In this document: positions 54,390-64,000 of the stretch, one piece after another
Numbering within the stretch: the stretch's first letter is position 1
Layout of the letters: every line of letters starts with the position of its first letter
NCBI GenBank assembly: GCA_949126835.1
Contig: OX421494.1
Coordinates: 2,983,201-3,047,200 of the forward strand
DNA: 64,000 nucleotides
Direction of reading: 5' to 3'
Origin: Anisus vortex
Taxonomy: Eukaryota > Mollusca > Gastropoda > Planorbidae
Notes under the pieces: generated by a model
The model's database searches: none
Seen by the model: only the letters and a program-made list of their open reading frames with translations
What the model was told of the DNA's origin: nothing
Position numbers and translations under genes: made by a program

Positions 54390-54700
54390 GGTAGTAGTCA
54401 TACAATGTGGGTAGTTAATGTCATGTTTAAAATTATACATATTGATTATTTATCATATATAATTAATATAATTTTCAAATACTTTTTTACAGTTTGATCA
54501 TTTTAAAGATTGTAAGCTATTTAATTTTTTAATAAAAAAATAGAAACAAAAATTATTAGAAATATTAGCGTAAATAAAACGGGCTAATTATCTCCCTTTT
54601 ATTAAAACCCGTTTCCACGTTTGATTCTATAGTGATGCCAAACAAGTTATGTTTTGTAATATAAAAATATTAATGACTAATTATTATTTCTCTATATAAA
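54390..54700. mobile_element. relative of the 4428-5536 hAT-type element body
   Basis: Shares GTAGTCATACAA, TAATTATCTCCCTTTTATTA and AACAAGTTATGTTTTGTAAT with the element at 4428-5536 (opposite orientation) and with 41030-41970. Ends not recognised. Confidence 0.55.
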
Positions 54701-54937
54701 ACCAAAATTACGGTATTCATTACAAGATTTAATTCTTAACGCACACTTGTGAGTATTTGTACAAAACAAAAACCAGGAAATTTAGCAACACCCACCACAA
54801 AGAGTAGCGCAATAAACAATTTTCCGAGAAATAAATGTTAACTCCACTTTGTTTAAAGCTTTTCGATTACATTCTATCTTCTTGTCTTTCTTGCGGACCT
54901 AGGTCAGTTTGTCTTTCTGTGGTCTAGCTGTCTATCT

Positions 54938-55075
54938 CAGGGGTCGGGAACCTTTCTGTCTGAGAGAGCCATGGACACCACATATTTTCTAAATTAACAT
55001 GCATTTGTCTGCGAGCCAGATGCAGCCTTCAATAGAGCCACATCTGGCTCGCGAACCATAGGTTCCCGACCCCTG
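54938..55075. mobile_element. hAT MITE, family M4
   Basis: The ends CAGGGGTCGGGAACCT and AGGTTCCCGACCCCTG are perfectly inverted over 16 bases. 138 bp, non-coding. The flanks GTCTATCT and CGCTAGTG differ, although both have TA in the middle. Confidence 0.85.
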
Positions 55076-55318
55076 CGCTAGTGGTAAAAGTGAAGAAATA
55101 AATAGCTGACGTCACATTACATTTAAACTAACTGACTGCCATTTTTATTTCTTTGTAGATTATATTATAGTAAATCACAGGTCCGAGAGGTTCTTGATAT
55201 TACTATAGTAAATAAATGACGGTCATACTAACTTGTTAAAAGTAACAATATGTGCGTTTGTTTTCGTTTTTTATGTTTGAAGAATATTCAGACAAAGCGA
55301 AAAGACTATACTCTAGAC

Positions 55319-55500
55319 CAGGGGTCGGTAACATACGGCACGCGTGTCAGACTTTGTACGCGAGACCCCCAAAACGGCTATTCAAGTCTCGTCTACAGGA
55401 AATTATGTGCTCGAAAAAAATGAATTTTAAGCTTTTGGCACGCTTAATGAATTAAAAATCTTACTTTGGCGCACTATTATCAAAATGTTGCCGACCTCTG
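55319..55500. mobile_element. hAT MITE, family M1
   Basis: The ends CAGGGGTCGGTAACAT and ATGTTGCCGACCTCTG are inverted. The flanks CTCTAGAC (55311-55318) and CTCTAGAG (55501-55508) match at seven of eight positions. A 67-codon frame crossing it is spurious. Confidence 0.85.
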
Positions 55501-55849
55501 CTCTAGAGAATTGAAAATTGATTTTTAACACAAGCTTTAAAGTTATGAATAAAAAACAAATGGCATTCAACTTTGTTATATAAATCTGAGTACAATTGAA
55601 AAGTGGAGTATAATATAATGGCAAAGAAAGAAGGTTCAGGGGGCGAGAGAGAGAGAGGCGGAGAGAGGGGACAAAGTCTAAGTAGATAGAGATAGATAGA
55701 TATTTTAGATAGATAAATAGACAGAAAAAATATATATGACAGAGAGATAGAGTGACCTAGAGTTAGATTGACAGGAGATAGATAGACGGATTGATAAATA
55801 GATTTAAAAAAAAAGAAAATATAGGTATAAATGTTAGGTTTTGGGAAGC

Positions 55850-58800
55850 TGACGAAATAAAGATAGATAGATGGAGAGAAAGAGAGAAAATAAAGATAGA
55901 TAGATGGAGAGAAAGAGAGAAAATAAAGATAGATAGATGGAGTGAAAGAGAGAAAATAAAGATAGATAGATGGAGAGAAAGAGAGAAAATAAAGATAGAT
56001 AGATGGAGAGAAAGAGAGAAAATAAAGATAGATAGATGGAGAGAAAGAGATAAAATAAAGATAGATAGGTGGAGAGAAAGAGAGAAAATAAAGATAGATA
56101 GATGGAGAGAAAGAGATAAAATAAGATAGATAGGAGGAGAGAAAGAGAGAAAATAAAGATAGATATGTGGAGAGAAAGAGATAAAATAAAGATAGATATG
56201 TGGAGAGAAAGAGATAAAATAAAGATAGATAGATAGAGAGAAAGAGATAAAATAAAGATAGATATGTGGAGAGAAAGAGATAAAATAAAGATAGATAGAT
56301 GGAGAGAAAGAGATAAAATAAAGATAGATATGTGGAGAGAAAGAGATAAAATAAAGATAGATATGTGGAGAGAAAGAGAGAAAATAAAGATAGATATGTG
56401 GAGAGAAAGAGAGAAAATAAAGATAGATATGTGGAGAGAAAGAGATAAAATAAAGATAGATATGTGGAGAGAAAGAGATAAAATAAAGATAGATATGTGG
56501 AGAGAAAGAGAGAAAATAAAGATAGATATGTGGAGAGAAAGAGATAAAATAAAGATAGATATGTGGAGAGAAAGAGAGAAAATAAAGATAGATATGTGGA
56601 GAGAAAGAGAGAAAATAAAGATAGATATGTGGAGAGAAAGAGAGAAAATATAGATAAATAGATGGAGAGAAAGAGAGAAAATAAAGATAGATATGTGGAG
56701 AGAAAGAGAGAAAATAAAGATAGATATGTGGAGAGAAAGAGAGAAAATAAAGATAGATATGTGGAGAGAAAGAGAGAAAATAAAGATAGATATGTGGAGA
56801 GAAAGAGAGAAAATATAGATAGATATGTGGAGAGAAAGAGAGAAAATATAGATAGATAGATGGAGAGAAAGAGAGAAAATAAAGATAGATATGTGGAGAG
56901 AAAGAGAGAAAATAAAGATAGATATGTGGAGAGAAAGAGAGAAAATATAGATAGATAGATGGAGAGAAAGAGAGAAAATAAAGATAGATATGTGGAGAGA
57001 AAGAGAGAAAATAAAGATAGATATGTGGAGAGAAAGAGAGAAAATAAAGATAGATATGTGGAGAGAAAGAGAGAAAATAAAGATAGATATGTGGAGAGAA
57101 AGAGATAAAATAAAGATAGATATGTGGAGAGAAAGAGAGAAAATAAAGATAGATATGTGGAGAGAAAGAGATAAAATAAAGATAGATATGTGGAAAGAGA
57201 GAAAATAAAGATAGATATGTGGAGAGAAAGAGAGAAAATAAAGATAGATATAAGGAGAGAAAGAGAGAAAATATAGATAGATAGATGGAGAGAAAGAGAG
57301 AAAATAAAGATAGATATGTGGAGAGAAAGAGAGAAAATAAAGATAGATATGTGGAGAGAAAGAGAGAAAATAAAGATAGATATGTGGAGAGAAAGAGAGA
57401 AAATAAAGATAGATATGTGGAGAGAAAGAGAGAAAATATAGATAGATATGTGGAGAGAAAGAGAGAAAATATAGATAGATAGATGGAGAGAAAGAGAGAA
57501 AATAAAGATAGATATGTGGAGAGAAAGAGAGAAAATAAAGATAGATATGTGGAGAGAAAGAGAGAAAATATAGATAGATAGATGGAGAGAAAGAGAGAAA
57601 ATAAAGATAGATATGTGGAGAGAAAGAGAGAAAATAAAGATAGATATGTGGAGAGAAAGAGAGAAAATAAAGATAGATATGTGGAGAGAAAGAGATAAAA
57701 TAAAGATAGATATGTGGAGAGAAAGAGAGAAAATAAAGATAGATATGTGGAGAGAAAGAGATAAAATAAAGATAGATATGTGGAGAGAAAGAGAGAAAAT
57801 AAAGATAGATATGTGGAGAGAAAGAGAGAAAATAAAGATAGATATGTGGAGAGAAAGAGAGAAAATATAGATAGATAGATGGAGAGAAAGAGAGAAAATA
57901 AAGATAGATATGTGGAGAGAAAGAGAGAAAATAAAGATAGATATGTGGAGAGAAAGAGAGAAAATAAAGATAGATATGTGGAGAGAAAGAGAGAAAATAT
58001 AGATAGATAGATGGAGAGAAAGAGAGAAAATAAAGATAGATATGTGGAGAGAAAGAGAGAAAATAAAGATAGATATGTGGAGAGAAAGAGAGAAAATAAA
58101 GATAGATATGTGGAGAGAAAGAGATAAAATAAAGATAGATATGTGGAGAGAAAGAGAGAAAATAAAGATAGATATGTGGAGAGAAAGAGATAAAATAAAG
58201 ATAGATATGTGGAGAGAAAGAGAGAAAATAAAGACAGATATGTGGAGAGAAAGAGAGAAAATAAAGATAGATATGTGGAGAGAAAGAGAGAAAATATAGA
58301 TAGATAGATGGAGAGAAAGAGAGAAAATAAAGATAGATATGTGGAGAGAAAGAGAGAAAATAAAGATAGATATGTGGAGAGAAAGAGAGAAAATAAAGAT
58401 AGATATGTGGAGAGAAAGAGAGAAAATAAAGATAGATATGTGGAGAGAAAGAGAGAAAATATAGATAGATATGTGGAGAGAAAGAGAGAAAATATAGATA
58501 GATAGATGGAGAGAAAGAGAGAAAATAAAGATAGATAGATGGAGAGAAAGAGAGAAAATAAAGATAGATATGTGGAGAGAAAGAGAGAAAATAAAGATAG
58601 ATAGATGGAGAGAAAGAGAGAAAATAAAGATAGATATGTGGAGAGAAAGAGAGAAAATAAAGATAGATATGTGGAGAGAAAGAGAGAAAATAAAGATAGA
58701 TATGTGGAGAGAAAGAGAGAAAATAAAGATAGATATGTGGAGAGAAAGAGAGAAAATAAAGATAGATATGTGGAGAGAAAGAGAGAAAATAAAGATAGAT

Positions 58801-60075
58801 ATGTGGAGAGAAAGAGAGAAAATAAAGATAGATATGTGGAGAGAAAGAGAGAAAATAAAGATAGATATGTGGAGAGAAAGAGAGAAAATAAAGATAGATA
58901 TGTGGAGAGAAAGAGAGAAAATAAAGATAGATATGTGGAGAGAAAGAGAGAAAATAAAGATAGATATGTGGAGAGAAAGAGAGAAAATAAAGATAGATAT
59001 GTGGAGAGAAAGAGATAAAATAAAGATAGATATGTGGAGAGAAAGAGAGAAAATAAAGATAGATAGATGGAGAGAAAGAGAGAAAATAAAGATAGATATG
59101 TGGAGAGAAAGAGAGAAAATATAGATAGATAGATGGAGAGAAAGAGAGAAAATAAAGATAGATATGTGGAGAGAAAGAGAGAAAATAAAGATAGATATGT
59201 GGAGAGAAAGAGAGAAAATATAGATAGATATGTGGAGAGAAAGAGAGAAAATAAAGATAGATATGTGGAGAGAAAGAGAGAAAATAAAGATAGATATGTG
59301 GAGAGAAAGAGAGAAAATAAAGATAGATATGTGGAGAGAAAGAGAGAAAATAAAGATAGATATGTGGAGAGAAAGAGAGAAAATAAAGATAGATATGTGG
59401 AGAGAAAGAGATAAAATAAAGATAGATATGTGGAGAGAAAGAGAGAAAATAAAGATAGATAGATGGAGAGAAAGAGAGAAAATAAAGATAGATATGTGGA
59501 GAGAAAGAGAGAAAATATAGATAGATAGATGGAGAGAAAGAGAGAAAATAAAGATAGATATGTGGAGAGAAAGAGAGAAAATAAAGATAGATATGTGGAG
59601 AGAAAGAGAGAAAATATAGATAGATATGTGGAGAGAAAGAGAGAAAATAAAGATAGATATGTGGAGAGAAAGAGAGAAAATAAAGATAGATATGTGGAGA
59701 GAAAGAGAGAAAATAAAGATAGATATGTGGAGAGAAAGAGAGAAAATAAAGATAGATATGTGGAGAGAAAGAGAGAAAATAAAGATAGATGGAGAGAAAG
59801 AGAGAAAATAAAGATAGATATGTGGAGAGAAAGAGAGAAAATAAAGATAGATATGTGGAGAGAAAGAGAGAAAATAAAGATAGATGGAGAGAAAGAGAGA
59901 AAATAAAGATAGATAGATGGAGAGAAAGAGAGAAAATAAAGATAGATATGTGGAGAGAAAGAGAGAAAATAAAGATAGATATGTGGAGAGAAAGAGAGAA
60001 AATAAAGATAGATAGATGGAGAGAAAGAGAGAAAATAAAGATAGATAGATGGAGAGAAAGAGAGAAAATAAAGAT
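55850..60075. repeat. 33-bp minisatellite array (about 128 copies)
   Basis: Unit GAAAGAGAGAAAATAAAGAT plus AGATATGTGGAGA, 33 bp, with variants (GATAGATGG for GATATGTGG, GATAAAATAAAG, TATAGATAG) and a few 29-bp or shorter units. Variant order repeats at larger scale, for example at 396 bp (59133/59529), 429 bp (57613/58042) and 623 bp (56662/57285). The 1438-codon minus-strand frame and the many plus-strand frames are explained by the unit lacking stops. Confidence 0.97.
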
Positions 60076-60079
60076 TCAA

Positions 60080-60880
60080 TTGAATGAGAGTTATTGGATT
60101 AACAAAAGAAAATATGTATAAAGGCGGGAAAATAAATTGAGCATGATGGAGATGATAACAGAATTATGATGGAACGAAATATAAATGTTGAGTTTACTCT
60201 AGACGTAGATAGTGATCTTGATTGACAGATGATAGTCCTGGTGTCTAAGTTAGTATCTGAGTCTGGGGAGATTGAGCTGTCGATGGGAGTAATAGAGGAA
60301 CATTTCTCAAGGAAGCTGCGATTAAAAAAAAAACTATAATATCAATAATGAATTCTTACGTTGGTGTAAAAACAAAATAGTGGTAATAAAAAATTGCAAT
60401 AAACAAAACTGAAAAAAAAACACAACACTTTCTTAGTTGAACATAGATAGTAGGTGTATAAGATATAAAGAAATGTATATACATATATAGAGGCATACAT
60501 TGATAGTTAGATATATAGACAAAATATAAAGACAGCTTTACCGAAAGATATATATATATATATATATATATAAACTAATGTTAGATATACAAACAGATGT
60601 TTAGATTATCAGAATTAAGGATACATTGATTTACAGACAGACACTTAAAAAAAGATAGTTTAATAAATTGAAAATGCGTATAATAAATAGGTGGAATTGT
60701 AAAGGATAGACTAGCCAAGTTAAATATATGTTACTCAATAAAAGAAGATCTTGTTAGAAAGGCAATATGAGACAAATTATGAGTTAATAGTATATGCATG
60801 CACATATCCACTTCTATTTCATTAACAACATAACCTTATGTTACCTTAGCCATATATAGATACATAAATCAAAACATCAA
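60080..60880. other. unassigned AT-rich DNA
   Basis: Includes a TA microsatellite at ~60549-60572 and loose AGATA-type motifs. No gene was recognised. Confidence 0.4.
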
Positions 60881-60884
60881 TATG

Positions 60885-61415
60885 TAAACATATAAACACA
60901 TACACCTAAACATCAACATAAACATCTAAACACACACATCTAAACATCAACATAAACATCAAAACACATACACCTAAACATCATTAGAAACATCTAAACA
61001 CATACATCTAAACATCAAAATAAACATCTAAACACATACACCTAAACATCAACATAAACATTTAAACACACACATCTAAACATTAACATAAACATCTAAA
61101 CACATACATCTAAACATCAACATAAACATCTAAACACATACACCTAAACATCAACATAAACATCTAAACACGTACATCTAAACATCAACATAAACATCTA
61201 AACACATACATCTAAACATCAACATAAACATCTTAACACATACACCTTAACATCAACATAAACAACTAAACACATACATCTAAACATCAATAGAAACATC
61301 TAAACACATACATCTAAACATCAAAATAAACATCTAAACACATACACCTAAACATCAACATAAACATCTAAACACACACACCTAAACATCAAAACATAAA
61401 CACTTAAACATAAAA
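60885..61415. repeat. 34-bp minisatellite (about 15 copies)
   Basis: Units of CATCTAAACACATACACCTA plus AACATCAACATAAA, with point variants. Confidence 0.92.
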
Positions 61416-61419
61416 ATAC

Positions 61420-61760
61420 ATCACATTGTATAGACAAACTAGTATTTACACTATTAAACATAAAATGTACCTATAATGTAAATATGTTTTGTCTGGCATC
61501 GACTGAAAGAGAACAAACAACTCTACAGACTGGCCAATAGAAGAAAAAAAAGAAAAGTTTCCTTACATAATATTTCCCTGAAGTCTAAAAAAAATTCAAT
61601 TATCATATATATTATTAAACGAAGAAAGCTGTTGGTGTTTTCTTTTTTAAACTAAGTGTTAATATATTATTAAAACACAGCTTTAAGTCTAATATTTATA
61701 ACTATCTCATCAACGACCTTGGAAAGAGAGTTTGTGTTATGCGTTATTACCTTTCCAAGT
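61420..61760. other. unassigned AT-rich DNA
   Basis: No recognisable feature. Confidence 0.4.
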
Positions 61761-61769
61761 CTTTAGATG

Positions 61770-62195
61770 TATGTATATCTAATGTATACTTAAGTCCGCT
61801 GTTCATATGTTATGTGTATCTAGTGTATACTTATGTCCGCTGTTCATATGTTATGAATATCTAGTGTATACTTAAGTCCGCTGTTCATATGTAATGTATA
61901 TCTAGTGTATAAGCTTACTTAAGTCCGCTGTTCATATGTTATGTATATCTAATGTATACTTAAGTCCGCTGTTCATATGTTATGTATATCTGATGTATAC
62001 TTAAGCCCGCTGTTCATATGTTATGTATATCTGATGTATACTTAAGTCCGCTGTTCATATGTTATGTATATCTAATGTATACTTAAGTCCGCTGTTCATA
62101 TGTTATGTAATCTAATGTATACTTAAGTCCGCTGTTCATATGTTATGCATATCTAGTGTATACTTAAGTCCGCTGTTCATATGTTATGTATATTA
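61770..62195. repeat. 41-bp minisatellite (about 10 copies)
   Basis: Units of CTTAAGTCCGCTGTTCATAT plus a GTTATGTATATCTAATGTATA-type remainder, 41 bp, with small indels. Confidence 0.93.
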
Positions 62196-62319
62196 GAGTA
62201 AAACGTCTCCTGATGGTTTTTCTTAAGTTTGTATTTTGTTGTATTATTCTGGCAATAATTGCAATGCGTCAATACGTTTAGTAAGAGTACATCTTTCAAT
62301 TGGTGAGCTCAAAGTCTTT

Positions 62320-62462
62320 GAAGATAGAGGTTTAGAGTTTAAAGTTTATATTTTAGAGCTCAATGTTGGAAGTTCAGAGTTTAGAAGTTAGAATTTAGAG
62401 TTTAGACGTCAGAGTTTCGATTTTAGAAGTTGGAGTTTAGAGCTTAGAGTTTAGAAGCTTAG
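62320..62462. repeat. TTAGAGTTTAGA simple repeat
   Basis: Loose tandem TAGAGTTTAGAAGTT-like motifs with no fixed period, ending at the in-frame stop before the candidate exon. Confidence 0.8.
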
Positions 62463-62624
62463 AGTGAGTCCCAGAATCTTTCTAGCCTTGACCCAGACAT
62501 AGATTTGTGGAGAATCAAAGCTGATGTGCACTATGCCGCCCACACAATGTATTTGATAGACACGGATGTTGAAACTACTTTTAAATTTCTTGGCTTACAC
62601 GGCATAGATAAGAAACTTGACTAG
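62463..62624 (+). CDS. candidate 3'-terminal exon of an unidentified gene
   Basis: An open frame of 53 codons runs from just after a stop (62460-62462) to TAG (62622-62624). The central part reads LDPDIDLWRIKADVHYAAHT and then MYLIDTDVETTFKFLGLHGI, which has the amino-acid mix of a real protein rather than simple repeat. A plausible 3' splice site, ATCTTTCTAG, lies at 62476-62485, so the exon could begin at 62486. An AATAAA signal follows at 62875-62880, about 250 bp past the stop. No start codon, domain or upstream exon was recognised. The alternative is a chance frame or a transposon remnant. Confidence 0.35.
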   Translation, partial: SESQNLSSLDPDIDLWRIKADVHYAAHTMYLIDTDVETTFKFLGLHGIDKKLD

Positions 62625-62874
62625 ATCTAGAAGGAGCTGTTTTAAAGTCTAATTTATACACGAACTAAATTTTCATATTTGTCGCTGCTTTGTTGTGTGT
62701 GTGTGGGTGTGTCTGTCGGTTACACGGAACACGTTTATTTAAATTCACGACGATCTTTGATGTGCAGATGGCGATCGGAGAGAAGTTTCTTGAACATTTG
62801 TCCGACATTTTCATTCAGGATGGAAATATTTCACCGTGACCAAGTTTATCCATCCATGCGCTTTATATAGTTCT

Positions 62875-62880
62875 AATAAA
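62875..62880 (+). promoter_or_regulatory. poly(A) signal candidate
   Basis: AATAAA about 250 bp after the candidate terminal exon stop. Such hexamers are common in AT-rich DNA, so it only supports the exon in combination. Confidence 0.3.
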
Positions 62881-62884
62881 ATTG

Positions 62885-63885
62885 CTAGAGTTTATTTTCT
62901 TTTTTTTTATGTGTATGTTCCTTTTCGTTATGCTTCACACGCAGTCACTGTAAATCTATTAAGGAAATATCTTAATTAAATTTTTACTGACCGCTAGTTA
63001 AGAAATTAATGTATTATATATAGTAACATATTTACCCATAATAAGTTCCTGTATAATATCTGCTCTATTACGTTGCTGTCCAAAAAAAAAATAGAATTTC
63101 CCTGCTGGTTAGAAAAATCTAAACTCATAAGTTAGCTGTAGTCCAGGAGACGTAATTATTTCTTTTTTTCTGGGGGCGCTATTCAAACAGCCATCGATTC
63201 AGAACGTGTCTGAAATTGTTGGCATTTGGGCAACTGATCTCAGAAATCTGAAATTCAGAAATCACATAAATAAATCTACATTCGCGTGTGCCTATAAAAA
63301 CGTCAAAATACTCTACAAACACATTGGATTATCTTTTCTGATTCATTTGAAATAACTTTGTTTACTATGTTGCATTGTTGATAGTTCACTACGACAGCGT
63401 TTGTTGGGCTAATTATGTTGCTGCGAAGAAAAAAGAAGAGATAGCCATCGATAATGTCTAAAAGTACATTAGATGATATCCTTATTATTTTGTGTAGCCT
63501 TATCAATTTGTAGATTCTCGTCAAGAAGTAATTTCATGAAATGTTGGGAAATGGCTTCTGTGTACATTACTATTGAAATAATTGTATTGTAACTTCCAAG
63601 CAATTTCGTTCTTTTGTTTGTTTTTTAAGTTCTTTATGATATAGTTCTTTTTTTATAAGGCAACTTTTTATTTTGGCGTATATTTACGTAGACTATATGT
63701 ATCCAATGAGTGGGCGCGACTGAGTAATTACGACCCAATTAAAACTGTGAATAGTAATTTGGCAGACGATCCCTGACTTACAACCGCTCGGTCTATTACT
63801 GTACACCTTATAATTTACCTGAACATACATACATTGGACACATTCACACATTATTCAGTTTTGAGAAAGGGACATGAGTTCAAAG
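62885..63885. other. unassigned AT-rich DNA
   Basis: No gene, RNA or repeat was recognised. A 73-codon minus frame (63303-63524) has no identifiable domain. Confidence 0.4.
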
Positions 63886-63887
63886 AG

Positions 63888-64000
63888 TGTGGGGCGGGAG
63901 TTAGAGGGAGAGTGGAGGGAGTGAGAGAGGGGAGAGAGAGAGTGGGGGGAGAGAGAGAGGGGAGAGAGAGAGAGGGGGGAGAGAGAGAAGGATTGACAGA
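63888..64000. repeat. GA-rich microsatellite at window edge
   Basis: GAGAGAG/GGGGAGAGAG simple sequence running into the end of the window. Confidence 0.95.

Noticed and set aside
55763..60079. 1438-codon minus-strand frame as a giant repetitive membrane protein
   Set aside because: The 33-bp unit is stop-free in all three minus-strand frames and the translation drifts between frames. The length is explained without selection.

Overview
The window reads as non-genic, repeat-dominated animal DNA. It is AT-rich and full of minisatellites. Its mobile-element set (two tRNA-derived SINE families, CR1-like and RTE-like LINE remnants, hAT/piggyBac/Helitron miniature elements, an LTR element with a SCAN-like Gag) suggests a lophotrochozoan, most likely a gastropod snail. 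That assignment is inferred from element style only; no host gene diagnostic of a species was found. There are no bacterial-type operons, no CRISPR arrays and no rRNA genes.

Layout. 0.5-1.3 kb: dimeric 52-bp minisatellite. 1.3-3.9 kb: LINE scrap, 24-bp array, three SINE-A copies. 4.37-5.67 kb: a SINE-B split by a 1.1-kb hAT-type element with a perfect 8-bp target duplication. 5.8-6.4 kb: 62-bp array. 8-13.6 kb: hAT MITEs, LINE-A tails, a possible THAP-domain relic. 13.8-14.4 kb: 21-bp and 11-bp arrays. 15.26-15.93 kb: a TIR element with perfect 25-bp ends. 17.46-23.86 kb: a complete LTR retrotransposon on the minus strand with 625-bp LTRs that look identical and one intact 918-codon ORF (Gag, protease, integrase remnant, C-terminal membrane segment), but no reverse transcriptase. 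25.5-26.15 kb: Helitron ends. 28.46-33.28 kb: a near-perfect 2.41-kb head-to-tail duplication. 33.5-42 kb: hAT MITE, LINE fossils (one with a twin-priming-like inversion), a 200-N gap and a solo LTR inside a hAT relative. 43.0-45.9 kb: 44-bp satellite with 20-unit higher-order structure. 46-47.2 kb: ACACAT-rich array carrying a SINE. 47.5-55.5 kb: SINEs, LINE tails, 73-bp piggyBac-like elements, hAT MITEs, and a 20-bp CTAG array. 55.85-60.08 kb: 33-bp array. 60.9-62.2 kb: 34-bp and 41-bp arrays. 62.46-62.88 kb: a possible terminal exon with a downstream poly(A) signal. The window ends in a GA-rich microsatellite.

Functional view. The one protein gene I regard as well supported is the retroelement polyprotein. 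LINE-A and SINE-B share their 3' tails, which suggests that the LINE supplies the machinery that moves the SINE. The hAT-like elements share an nnnTAnnn target preference, which implies one transposase class acting on many short non-autonomous elements. Most long apparent reading frames elsewhere arise from tandem arrays whose unit lacks stop codons.
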